Made by a program: the position numbers and the translations under genes. 64,000 bases of DNA. Origin: Trichosphaerium sp. ATCC 40318. Lineage: Eukaryota > Discosea > Flabellinia > Trichosidae. Location of the stretch: positions 682,001-746,000 of the forward strand of contig JALMLS010000322.1 in the NCBI GenBank assembly GCA_038496445.1. The letters are read 5' to 3'. Below the pieces are notes generated by a model. That model did not search any database and had not been told where the DNA came from. It saw nothing but the letters and a program-made list of their open reading frames with translations. Below are positions 46,672 to 57,185 of this stretch, piece by piece (position 1 is the stretch's first letter; every line of letters starts with the position of its first letter).

Positions 46672-47324
46672 ATGAACGAAAGTATTCAGCAACCGCCTCG
46701 CAATGGTGGTGACTCGGTATCTACGAAAACACTCAAGCTTGTCAGAAAGTACACTAAACAACTAGATCCAGTGCTAGATAAGCAAAACAAAGCTGTAAAG
46801 GTGCGTATGAAAGCGGTTGGGGGTATAAGTACTTGTTGCGACTCTGCGCAGTGGTACGGCCCGCGTCTATGGACCAGCATCAAGGAACGTACCTCTAAAC
46901 CTTGATCGTTGTTACTAGAACAAAAAACTGGAGCAACCTCCGCGCAGTGGTACGGCCCGCGCATACGGACTCACTGCTTTAGTTTTTATTCAAAATGTAA
47001 CAAATGAGCGCGATCTTTCGTTGGAAGTGGTTTTTCTCATTTCTCACCGCACCTTAGGAAGCGTACCATGCAGCACTGAACGATTTAGCTAAAACGGTAG
47101 TTGATCTTGAAGAACGCTTAAAAATACAAGCAGGACACAAGAGAAAAGCCGATTCATTACAAATAACGAATACAAAATTGAGTGAAAGAGTTGATGAATT
47201 AGAAACAACAAACAAAAGGCTTAAAAAGAAGTTAAGAATAGTAGGAGAGTTCGTATCAAGCGATATTGATGCTGAAGAAAGTGATAACGACGACATACTC
47301 CTTCTTCAACTAAAAGAGAAATAA
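46672..47324 (+). CDS. Small coiled-coil protein
   Basis: Two exons: MNESIQQPPRNGGDSVSTKT ... DKQNKAVK, then EAYHAALNDLAKTVVDLEE ... LQLKEK. The donor at 46801 is GTGCGT and the intron, about 256 nt, ends CACCTTAG at 47057. About 132 residues. The second exon is one long coiled coil (LKIQAGHKRKADSLQITNTK, SERVDELETTNKRLKKKL) and ends acidic (ESDNDD). No domain identified. It lies directly behind the larger coiled-coil gene, but the two share no clear sequence. Function unknown. Confidence 0.65.
46846..46961 (+). repeat. 20-bp GC-rich direct repeat within an intron
   Basis: The 20-mer GCGCAGTGGTACGGCCCGCG occurs at 46846-46865 and again at 46942-46961, 96 bp apart, inside the intron of the small coiled-coil gene. 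Its GC content contrasts sharply with the surrounding AT-rich DNA. Confidence 0.85.
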
Positions 47325-47899
47325 AAATAATGCCTTGCATTAAAACGCGTCAAATTGTATTATTCTAAGCTACAGGACGATTTTAACGCGTACCAGACCA
47401 ACATTACAAGTATCAAATGCGTTGCACATTTTGACAGGCAAAATTTCTCTTGAGACGTTTGTACGTATAACGTTGAGGGAGCCATATCTTTCTAGGACTA
47501 CTTTCTGTGTCAATTTTACGATTTGAAAGCTACGCAACATTTCAGCGGGTTTCTACGTTAATGTAATTTTCATGCGCCAGCATGCCAACCGGTCATGAAA
47601 CCAGGCGTTGTGAAGGTACATATAGCTAAATCGACAAAACAAACCGTGTATTTAGAGTCAAGCTTTTAAATCCATTGATCAATACCACAAGCGCAATAAA
47701 CGGTCTAATCGGGTTGCTTTTCCCAAGTACGTCAAACAAACCGTTTTATTGATTTATTGTTCCTTTGACGCCACAATAAACGCGCGTGTACCTAATAATG
47801 ACACAGAAATGTCACACAAACGAAGTCTTCACTTATTTTATCAAAGCGCAAGCTAGACGCTTCTGAGGGTACTTATATACGTACTATATTGATATTGAG
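47325..47899. other. Intergenic, may hold first exon of the next gene
   Basis: No supported ORF. The first exon of the nuclease-like gene should lie here; an ATG near 47803 gives a frame (MTQKCHTNEVFTYFIK) but does not splice cleanly. Confidence 0.4.
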
Positions 47900-50372
47900 C
47901 GAAATAGTTAAAAAACAAGGAGATTGGCTTGATGTTGAGGCACAAAAGGAGTTTGTTCGCAAAGTACGCCATACAAACGACGACTTGCCGCTGTGTGTCA
48001 ATTAAAATGGCTTCTAAACTAGTTTGAAAAATTGAGTGGCATACAAGTCCTTGATGATTGGTATGACATTACCATAATGAACGTTGTTTTTAATGGTGGC
48101 TCTGGATTACTTCAGTAAGTGGCAATAAATAGTTTTCTTGTTTTTTTTTATTCGTTTTGGATTTTGAACAAAAAACTAACCATTACTCGCTTAGAAACTT
48201 TAACAGTTCTTTGCAAACGTTCTTGAATTATATATATCCTGAACACGAATGGGTACCATGGCGATTTGGTACGGTTATCATCCGCTAAAGCGGGAAATTT
48301 CGCGAACTCTCATAAAAACAATACAAAAGTTTTTCCCTTTTTGTTTCTCTGACTGAGGTTAGGTTCTGTCCCAAAGCACTTCTGGAATAAAACAGATAAT
48401 ATAAATATGTTTGCTAGACACGTGCGTTTATCATTTTTTTTGGGTAGAGTACGAGTTTGTAAGGCGTTAAAGATAAAAGCAAGGTTGAAAAAAGTCTGAA
48501 GCTAGATACCATAAACGATTGGTATAGAGTATCTATAGTTGATGTTGGTAAGCTTGGTGGAACTGGTCTATTGTACGCATAGTGTGGATTGAAATTAAAT
48601 TATATTTCAAGGCTTGTAACTAAGTTACAACCAAAACTGATTTGTTCTGACATGACTCAATCTCTGGTTTTCTTTACGTTGTGTTAAATCAGTTTAGAGG
48701 GCTTCATGGTCGATCTATGCAAAAGCTTCTGTTATGGATATATCCATTTCACAACTGGAAGCCATATAGATTTTGTACGTTTTAACCTAAAGGCAAAATT
48801 AATATATGACATCAGCATATCAATGAAAATTATAAGAAAGTCAAGTTTTAAAGAAACATCGTTCTAATTTAGTGGTAGTGCGAACTAAATATAAATTTTG
48901 GAGTAACCGAGAAAATAGAGAAATGTATATTCGTGACGTAAGTTATAACTTGAGCTAATCTATGTTTTTGTTTGGTTTTGCATTTGACTGATTAGTCACT
49001 CTAGTTAGAAGAATTTCTGGGCATTAAAGATATAAAGGACTGGTATGGATATACAGCTGAACATTTGAAGGATTTCTATGGTTGGGGAGTACTTGGGTGC
49101 GGTTATAAACAAAGAACCATAAAATATTGTTGCTTGAAATTATAAAGTTAAATCCATTTCTCTTATGTACATCTAGTTCATTCAATAATTCAATGCAAGC
49201 AGTGATAAAGGATACATATATAGACTATCCATGGAATCCCACTGGATTTAGTACGTACTGTAGACATGTGGAAGAGCCTCTTTCTTCAATTATTTTTGTT
49301 TAGCTAAAGCCTTTGTTAACTTCTTTTCTAGCTCACGTTGTTTATAATTTCTGGGCGAGTTCAGAAAACTTAAGAGAGTTCTTTATTAAAGTAGAAAGAG
49401 GAATTAATATTGAAAAAATAAGCGATTGGCATTTTGTTACTACACAACAACTAAGGAACTATGGAGGTGGAGGTGTACTTAACTATTGGCCTGCACCTCT
49501 CTTTCGTATATACCCAGATGAAGTGTGGGATGTTACTTATTTTAAAGCAAAAAGGGAGAAGAGAAGTTCTCAGATGTACGTTTAGCAAGAATGTCACGTG
49601 ATTTAAGTTTTTACTATGACGTTTGGTGGCAAAGGTTTACAAAGACAATAGGTTTTCGAAACTTTTTTTTTAATATCAGCTTTTGGCTCTTGTCTGAACC
49701 ACCTTATTCTATTAAATGCGCCTTACTTCTCTCAAAGTATCTGTATTATATCTTTAGTTTAAAACAAAAGCGCAAATCCGCTGCAATCGCGCAGGAAGTC
49801 AATTATTAATTTTTTTTTGTAGGAACCTTTTCTCAACAATACGAAAAATATTTCCAAAACTTGAGATTATAGATGAGTACTATACTGGTCTACCTTCTGT
49901 TAGAAGTACTGTATCATTAGATGTGTTCGTACCAAAGTATAGCTTGGGTTTTGAATACCAAGGAAAACAGCACTACAATGATATTCCTCAAGCTTACGCT
50001 CCTGTAATGTTACAGGAGGCAATAGATTCTAATAAAGAAACTCAATGTCGGCAACAAGGTACGCGCATTAAGTGAGGTGTTGAGGCAAATGATTTTTTTT
50101 AGGTATTACGGTTATACCTATTCCTTATTCTTGGTCTGTTGGTGATATTGATAGTATCAAAGCTACCATTGCACATTTTAGGTACAAAACTTGTTTTGTA
50201 TTAAAGATTTTTTGAATTTCTTCTTTCGCTTGTATCCTTATTTATTATTATAGAAGCGACATTCCAATTAAAGTACCAGAAGGAGTTGAACCGTTACTTG
50301 AAATACCTACATCAATTGACGACCAAGAAAAGGAAGGTAAAATGTCACGAATTTTGTTTCCTAGTAGTCTGA
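47900..50372 (+). CDS. Second W-repeat protein with nuclease-like domain
   Basis: Relative of the gene at 27362-30508 with four recognisable repeats: LDDWYDITIMNVVFNGGSGLL ... YPEHEWVPWRF; INDWYRVSIVDVGKLGGTGLL ... YPFHNWKPYRF; IKDWYGYTAEHLKDFYG; ISDWHFVTTQQLRNYGGGG. The C-terminal domain has SLDVFVPKYSLGFEYQGKQHY and GITVIPIPYSW, the same D...E-Y-Q-G and IPIPY landmarks. It ends soon after EGVEPLLEIPTS, either at 50372 (spliced) or 50464 (read-through). Introns use donors GTACGC, GTGCGG (49098) and GTACGT; one contains CACGTGAT. The exon around 48360-48500 is hard to join and may be damaged. Likely a nucleic-acid enzyme; unproven. Confidence 0.7.
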
Positions 50373-51166
50373 TTTTTTTATTCGGTAGTCACTTTAGTAA
50401 AGTCCTTGATGCAGGCAAAATCTCATTTTGCTACTTACCAAAAAAACTGTACATAAACGGGTAATTAATCAAAAGTAGTACATAATACAAGAGAATGTGG
50501 CCACTTTTGACCTGAACCACATTTGACAAATCAGATTGTATTTTTTTGAATTACTTGGTGCGTTTGAGGTCGTCTGCACAATCGACATCTCTTCGCCTTT
50601 TTTATCGCTGAATTGTACCACCATCTGCAAACATTATTTACTTACCGCAGTTACTTCACTTCAATTCAAAACAAAAAAAAACCAGACCAAGAAAAACGCT
50701 GCAGTGTACTTCTAAAATACAATAATAACACGTGAAAAGGATACTAGAGAGTCAACGTTGAGCTACATACCCTCGTAAACCTACAAGAGTGTTTATTATT
50801 ATTACGATCTTCTAAAAACCCTCCATAAAGCTCGGACGCGCATACATTAACTCCACCACGTGCTTTTTTGCCGTTTCGGCCGTTTTGTCCTTTACCACAC
50901 TAACCGTGTTATCGAACTCCGTAGAACGCACGGGAGATGCCACAAAGGGCTCTTTTTGCGTCTTGTATTGATAAAAGGACTTTAAATAAAGGCTATGCTG
51001 AAGCACATGTTTTTATTTGTGCGATGAGAATAGAATATATCTGTTCAGGAGATAACTATCATGCTTAGTGTCAAAGAACCTCAAAAGCAGATTTAGGAAA
51101 GTACAAAAGAGCAAGCAACTTGTCTTGGGCGTAGACTATTAAGAACATAAGATAGCATTTATTTCT
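50373..51166. other. Intergenic
   Basis: A minus frame at 50812-51006 (VASPVRSTEFDNTVSVVKD) has no ATG and no family. Otherwise nothing. The 51-kb gene promoter should be in the last few hundred bases. Confidence 0.45.
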
Positions 51167-54100
51167 ATGCCGATTACATTGTTTATTACTGTTTTTGCTC
51201 TTTGTACTTGCGTCTTGAGCGCTTCTATACATGGTATAGTGTTCGATGATGCAAATATCGACGCACAAAGAAATAATGACGAGAAGGGCGTCTTCGGTAT
51301 TTATGTATGCATTGATGTCTCTGGAAACGGTAAATGTGACCTTGGAGATCCTCTAGAACTAACAGGTATGCCGAAAATCAAAACTACTTTAAAAATCATC
51401 AACAAAAAAAAAACGTGAATAGCACGTGATTTTTCTATGTATTCTGAAAGACACACGGGCCAGAATTTTCTTTTTTAACATTGTGCTTATAGACAGAAAT
51501 GGAGAATTCTCGTTTGATAACCTTAGCTCAGGAAAGACTTATAATATAATTGCAGTAAGTTGTATTCAAAAAGATACCTTTACTAATGTACACTTTCACC
51601 TACAGCATGACCCTTTAGGCTGTGTGACATTCCCCACGCGTGATAGCACATTACCGCCTTCTGAAAAGCCTACTCAAACACCGACTCAGAGTCCAACTTC
51701 TCCGCCTACAGTTACTCCAACAACAGCACCTTCCGTACAACCAACATCTTCTCCAACACAAGAGGTTGTAACTGACAGAACTAAGTTTAATATTGCTTTC
51801 ACTTATGAAGGCACTGTCGTTGGGGTGAGCCTTTACAATTTGCAGCAGCTCCTCGCTTACATACAATCCTACAGAAAGAACATTTTGAAAATGCTAAAAA
51901 AGTGTGGGAAAACATTATCACTGAAGACTTGCAAGATGTCTCAAGCCGTTTGTTTGGTTATGGTACTTTAGTCCTTATGTAAAGCGTCTATCATTAACAC
52001 TTTCAGTTGATGACATCTTGATAACAGTAACTACACCTTACATTGGTATTACGACTTACTACGTTCCTTGTGCCTTACTGATTTCTTTTAATAGATGGAC
52101 TACATGGAGAACTTGGAAGTGCTGGACCAAGATATCTTCGTCCTAATGGTTTACCAGTACATTACTAATATAAGCAAACCATAAATGTTTACGTAACTGT
52201 TAGTATTCTGGAGTAATTAGGATTGATGCGGCTGATATGCAACTGTCGAATATTGAAGAAGCAATCGTTCATGAAATTGGACACGTTTTGTATGTACTAT
52301 CCAGTAATCTACAATGTTAAGCTGTTGTTGTTAACTTAAGTATTAGAGGCATAGGAACTCTTTGGGCAAGAAATTTGCAAGTTCTTGATGCTGGTAGACC
52401 AAATCCTTTCAACAGAGCAACAAAGAGCTTGGAACACTATAGACGACTTTTTAATAAGCCAGAAGCTTATGGTGTACCTGTCGAGAATGATGGAGGTGCC
52501 GGAACCGCACTTGTGTACGTCATTAATTAAAACATCATGTGGAACTTTTTGCTAAATCAAAGGTAAGGCATTGGGAAGAAAGTGAGTTTGGCAACGAGTT
52601 GATGACTGGTTTCTTAAGCAAAGATACAAAAAATCCAATAAGTCAGGTGACTACGGCTAATTTGGAGGATCTCGGGTACCCATACATGCTTGGTACCTTC
52701 CTGATTTACTTTGTTAAATAGGTACACGGTCAACTATGATTACGTTGCAGGAGAGTATGATGTGAATAAAGCGTTTAACGAAAAGAAAAACGTACGCGAC
52801 TTTGTTAAAAGCTTCATTTTCTGATGTGCTTCTAGATGGAGGCTCATGACCATCATGAAGGAATGAAATGCACAACTGAGCCATTATTGTACGTACTTAC
52901 AACTAAAGTAAAGCATCTTACACTTTGGTAGAGCGTTTGATGCTTCAGATCTGTTGTTTTTGTATCCAGAAAGCACGAAACGCTCAGTTGAACATACGGC
53001 TGACACTGAAATTACCACTTCGTTTGAAGACTTTGCTGTAGGAACAATATCAAGTAATAAACTCATTTGCTTCTTTACATTAACATACTCTTGCAGATGG
53101 TGTTGAAATATCAAGAATTGATCCTTTTGAGGTAAGTTACTTTTTTTTTCTTCGTTTTTTCTTATTTCTAAACAATAACGTTAGGGAGATCAACATTTAA
53201 TTCTTGGTCAAGAATACGGTGTTGGCGACGCATTTTATGAAGTCGTTCCATACACAATAGGAACGGTAGTAGCCGAAACATTTTTATTATCGTTACACAT
53301 CAAGAACCCTAAAGGTGGATACATATTTTCTTACTTTTTTCTCACAAGGTGTAGTTGGTTCAGAACGTGCTCACAAAACCTTTGATTTACGAATTGAAGG
53401 TGATGAAATTATGATGCATTTAGAGATATCTATAAGAGGAAAGCGTACTCTTGTTACAACGCACACACCTACTGAAACTGCTCATATGATTGTTGGTTCT
53501 GACGAATTCTTTGACACTTACAAAGACATAACAATCCACACCTATGTCAACGCAAGTTGCTCTTTAAAATTACCATGTTGGCCTAACTTGATAATAGGAG
53601 GCCAGTGATTATGTCCTTGATATCTTTGTAGGTGATGTGAAAGTGGCTTCGAACATGCATTTAACAACAAACAAATTCCAATCAATTGGGTAAGACTCGT
53701 TTTCTTCAATTATTCGTTGACTCCTAACTGTCTGCAGCTTATCTACGAGCAGCGCTTTCTATATAGATAATATACTATTCTCAAAGCCTGTCAGTGACGA
53801 GCAACAGAGTAAAGTATACACAATTCCAATACAATCAGGTATAAAAAACCAAAAAACCATTGGTTTCATTATTCTTAATCCCTTTTAGACTCTGAAGTTC
53901 ACGATGTAGCTATTGGTTTAGATACTGTTTGTTATTTCAATTCTGGAACTCGGGCACCTTCCCTCCCACCTACTAACCAGCCTACGCTTTCCCCAACGAT
54001 GCCACCAACTCGCGTCCCAACAACACCTCCCCCAACACTTCCTCCGACAACAGCAACTCCAACAACTCTACAACCAACTACAGCTACACCAACAATTTTA

Positions 54101-55510
54101 GCTCCTACAAAAAGCCCTACCACCAATCCTCCCACAACTTCGTCACCAACAACAAGAAACCCAACTACTTTATCACCTACCAAGGCACCAACACGCATTC
54201 CTACTACCCATTCACCAACAACATTTGAACCAACCACTTCTCCTCCGACCACACATAGTCCGACAACTTTACCACCTACCCTTCCTCCTACATTATCACC
54301 TACAACCACGCCACCTACCACTCACGCTCCAACTACATTGCCTCCAACTACTCTTTCACCGACAACACCACCACCAACGGCACCCCCAACTACATTACCT
54401 CCCACGACACTGGTCCCAACCACACTGCCACCAACCTTAACGCCAGCAACAAATGCGCCGACGACAAATCCACCAACTACTTTAGCACCTACCGAACCGT
54501 TAGAACCTTGTAATACTACATCTCCTGCTATGGTCCCAAGCGTGCAACCTACAACAAGTCCTTCAGTAACAGATGCGCCTACAACAACCGCTTCTCCGAC
54601 TGTCACTCCTACGCTTCAACCTACAACACCTCCAACAAAACCACCGACTAGGGTGCCAACCACAAGCTCGCCAAGTACCATAAGCCCTACTACTTTGGAA
54701 CCAACAACACCAGCTCCTACAACAATTGCACCTACAACTCTATCTCCAACAATCATGCCATCAATGCAACCAACAGTTGGGCTTGTTGACAATACTGGCG
54801 AAAAGGTATGTTCTATTTTGTCAGTTTGTGGGTGTACTAATTGTTTTTTTAAAAGGTTCTTTCTCCAATCACTCAAGCGCATGTTGCACTTTCTAAATAC
54901 TCACCAACAGATGGTCAACCAACAATCGTCAATTTTTACAGTTTAAGATCGAAGCAATATGTGGCTATTAAGGTGCGTCTTTCAAAGATGAGCTCCAATC
55001 TAATCATGAGTTTTTTAGTTCAAAGTCCCAGAAGAAACAGTGTCTTCAGCAGTCTTTGAAGCTAAATTTTATGGATTTAATAGCAATGCGCTTACAGGTG
55101 GTACATATGAGGTATCACATGTATACTTCCCACTTCTTGAGAACGCACCTGAAGGTTGGAAAAAAGAGGACTTGCGCATCTATTATATGAGGGTATAGAA
55201 TTTTTTTCTTCTTTTCGCAGAGTTTTACTTAAACTTGCTGTAGGAGACAGGATTCTCTGTTAATTTCGATATTGCGCCTTCACCTACTATACCCTTTAGT
55301 CATAAAATAGATGTAACAGAAGCTTTCTTAGCGGCAAAACAGAATTCAGACGAGTACATTACATTCGTTGTAGAAAATACAGCTAGTAAGTCATCACTTG
55401 TTGAACAACCCCTTACATTCTCAACTCTAGACGGCGGAGCTCGACATTCTTTTGCAAGAACATATTTGTCTGAATCTGAAGATGAAGCATGTAATATACG
55501 ATACACGTGA
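51167..55510 (+). CDS. Secreted multidomain leishmanolysin-like metalloprotease
   Basis: Signal peptide (MPITLFITVFALCTCVLSA), an SdrD-B-like beta domain (GIVFDDANID, DVSGNGKCDLGD, DRNGEFSFDNL), a short PT linker, then a peptidase M8-like domain: EEAIVHEIGHVLG with the two zinc His and catalytic Glu, and a third ligand in ALVHWEESEFGNELMTG. Beta-rich regions (GDYVLD-like) follow, then a roughly 270-residue Pro/Thr linker from about 53953 to 54770. The C-terminal domain (YVAIKFKVPEETVSSAVF ... ITFVVENTA) resembles DNRLRE/CBM96 modules. Over 20 exons, including a GC-AG intron at 53552-53597. Extracellular digestion or cell-surface cleavage is the likely role. About 900-1000 residues. Confidence 0.88.
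53953..54770 (+). repeat. Pro/Thr-rich coding repeat
   Basis: Coding DNA of many short units of the form PTTxxPTTLxPTTxxPT. It is part of the metalloprotease gene and forms the stretched, probably heavily O-glycosylated linker before the C-terminal beta domain. The DNA repeats are imperfect, and the opposite strand gives a long spurious Val/Gly-rich ORF. Confidence 0.9.
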
Positions 55511-55929
55511 AGTGAAACTAAAGTCAAGAAAAATTGTAAACCATTGTGATTATTGTACATAAAACACTCTCATTTAAAAAATCCGGTTGGCATGTTGTAC
55601 AAGGTGGCTATAGTTCATCTTTATCCAGAATGATCATACTTACTCCATGTGAGTATTGATTACGGCAAGGCAAAGTACAAAGTACGTCAAAACAAGAAAA
55701 ATCACGAGACAGAACTCAAAGGAGTAAAAAGTCAACGGGAGTTTAATCTATCCTATAAAAAACACGTGGCAACAAAACATAATAATACGATATTCTTAAA
55801 TACTGAGCATTCAATTTAAGCAAACTAGATCTCCAAAAACGCACGTGCAAAGAAACTTCTTGTTCAACGAAGCAATTCGGTTTTATAAACACCTCACGTT
55901 TCTCCTACTTAAACTATACACAAACAAGT
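55511..55929. promoter_or_regulatory. Intergenic, upstream of F-box/YwqK gene
   Basis: Protease 3' end and promoter of the next gene. CACGTG elements at about 55763 and 55842. No ORF supported. Confidence 0.4.
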
Positions 55930-56772
55930 ATGAATAATACTTCGAAATCAGCAAGCCATTACAAAAACAATCTATTGCGCCTTCCTCTAGAAATACAGTT
56001 TAGTATTATTGACTTAGACTACGAAGTGTATCAAAAATGGGCTGTTCTATCGAAGTACACAGCAACAACAACAAGATTTGACTCTGAATTCAAAAAACAT
56101 GGCAAATGGATGCAATGTAGATTTCTTCATTGTCATGAGGAAAACACTTCAAAATATAAACTAGTATCTCAAGCGTACTGGAAACACGGTAAACATGATG
56201 GAGAGGAAAGCTACTGGAACGATAATGGTAAATTACTTTCTCAATGTCACTATGTAGACAGCAAACTTGAAGGAGAGTCCAAGGAATGGCATAGAAATGG
56301 ACAACTTTCAAAAAAATCTACCTATGTCAATGATAAACTTGAAGGAGAGCACACCTTGTACCGCCTTGATGGTACACCTAACATTCGAGCAAAATACAGA
56401 AACGGTATATATGAAGGGGAGTACAAGGCATGGAGTGCAAATGGTCGCCTGTCTAGCCTGTATTATTATGTTAATGGCGAAGTAGACGGAGAGTTTAATA
56501 GCTGGTATCCTAACGGCCAATCAAAGGAGAAGTGTTATTATGTTAATGGAGAAAGAGAAGGAGAATACAAGAGTTGGCATTATACTGGTGGATTACATGT
56601 CCATAGTAATTATGTTAATGGTAAACTCTCAGGGGACTATAAGACTTGGTTTATGGATGGCACCTTGAGCAACCACTACGCTTATATTGATGGAGTTTTA
56701 GTAGAGAGTGAACATCAACGGAATACCAATGATCAGAAAACCAACAATAAGCCATATTGTATAATCTCGTAA
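55930..56772 (+). CDS. F-box-like/YwqK (MORN-type) repeat protein
   Basis: Intact, intronless, 280 residues. The N-terminal F-box-like module (LLRLPLEIQFSIIDLDYEVY, AVLSKYTATTTRFD) is followed from about residue 80 by eight repeats such as YWNDNGKLLSQCHYVDSKLE, GESKEWHRNGQLSK, DGEFNSWYPNG and GEYKSWHYTGG. The C-terminal YCIIS is a possible CaaX-like prenylation signal (C-I-I-S). The repeats resemble YwqK and MORN modules of bacteria and Marseillevirus-type viruses. A substrate adaptor of an SCF ligase, perhaps membrane-anchored through the CaaX box, is inferred. Two relatives lie at 2107-2811 (broken) and 7633-8244. Its lack of introns differs from the 7.6-kb copy, which has one. Confidence 0.88.
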   Translation: MNNTSKSASHYKNNLLRLPLEIQFSIIDLDYEVYQKWAVLSKYTATTTRFDSEFKKHGKWMQCRFLHCHEENTSKYKLVSQAYWKHGKHDGEESYWNDNGKLLSQCHYVDSKLEGESKEWHRNGQLSKKSTYVNDKLEGEHTLYRLDGTPNIRAKYRNGIYEGEYKAWSANGRLSSLYYYVNGEVDGEFNSWYPNGQSKEKCYYVNGEREGEYKSWHYTGGLHVHSNYVNGKLSGDYKTWFMDGTLSNHYAYIDGVLVESEHQRNTNDQKTNNKPYCIIS

Positions 56773-57185
56773 TAACAGCTACATTTTTTTGCTATTAACT
56801 CAAGGTAGTAGCGGAATGTAACGCCTCGGCGTAGGCACTACCGTCCTGTCATATTCACACAGCCAAGCATGTTCGATCCCTGCATTGGACGCCTAAAACT
56901 TTTTGGGTTCTGTACTAGGTAATTGGTGTAATGTATAGACTAAATAAAATCAAAAAAAAAAAAAAAAGTCAAATATTAACTCAAGGGCTCAAAATTGTCA
57001 ATCTAAGATAGGTCAAGAAATGGTATTGTATGCAAGTTGAGGTAGTTTCATACAGTGATCACATTTACTTAGCACTAGATATCGAGGTTTCACATTACCT
57101 AATTCAGCATGTGTTTCAAAATTTAAGGCTGCTCAACAAAGAAATAAAAACCTTTTTGACATGGTTTTTCTGTTTAATTGAACTA
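56773..57185. other. Convergent intergenic region
   Basis: Between the stops of the F-box/YwqK and F-box/NHL genes. A GTTCGATCC element near 56870 recalls a tRNA B box but no cloverleaf folds around it. The plus ORF at 57030-57218 has no family. Confidence 0.45.

Noticed and set aside
53932-54321. Minus-strand Val/Gly-rich ORF opposite the PT-rich linker, with similar ORFs at 54322-54882
   Set aside because: It is the exact antisense of the Pro/Thr codon repeat in the protease gene; the repetitive composition comes from the sense strand.
56811-56895. tRNA-like element with GTTCGATCC
   Set aside because: No acceptor or anticodon stem pairs around it; the T-stem has a mismatch and the 5' half cannot be placed.
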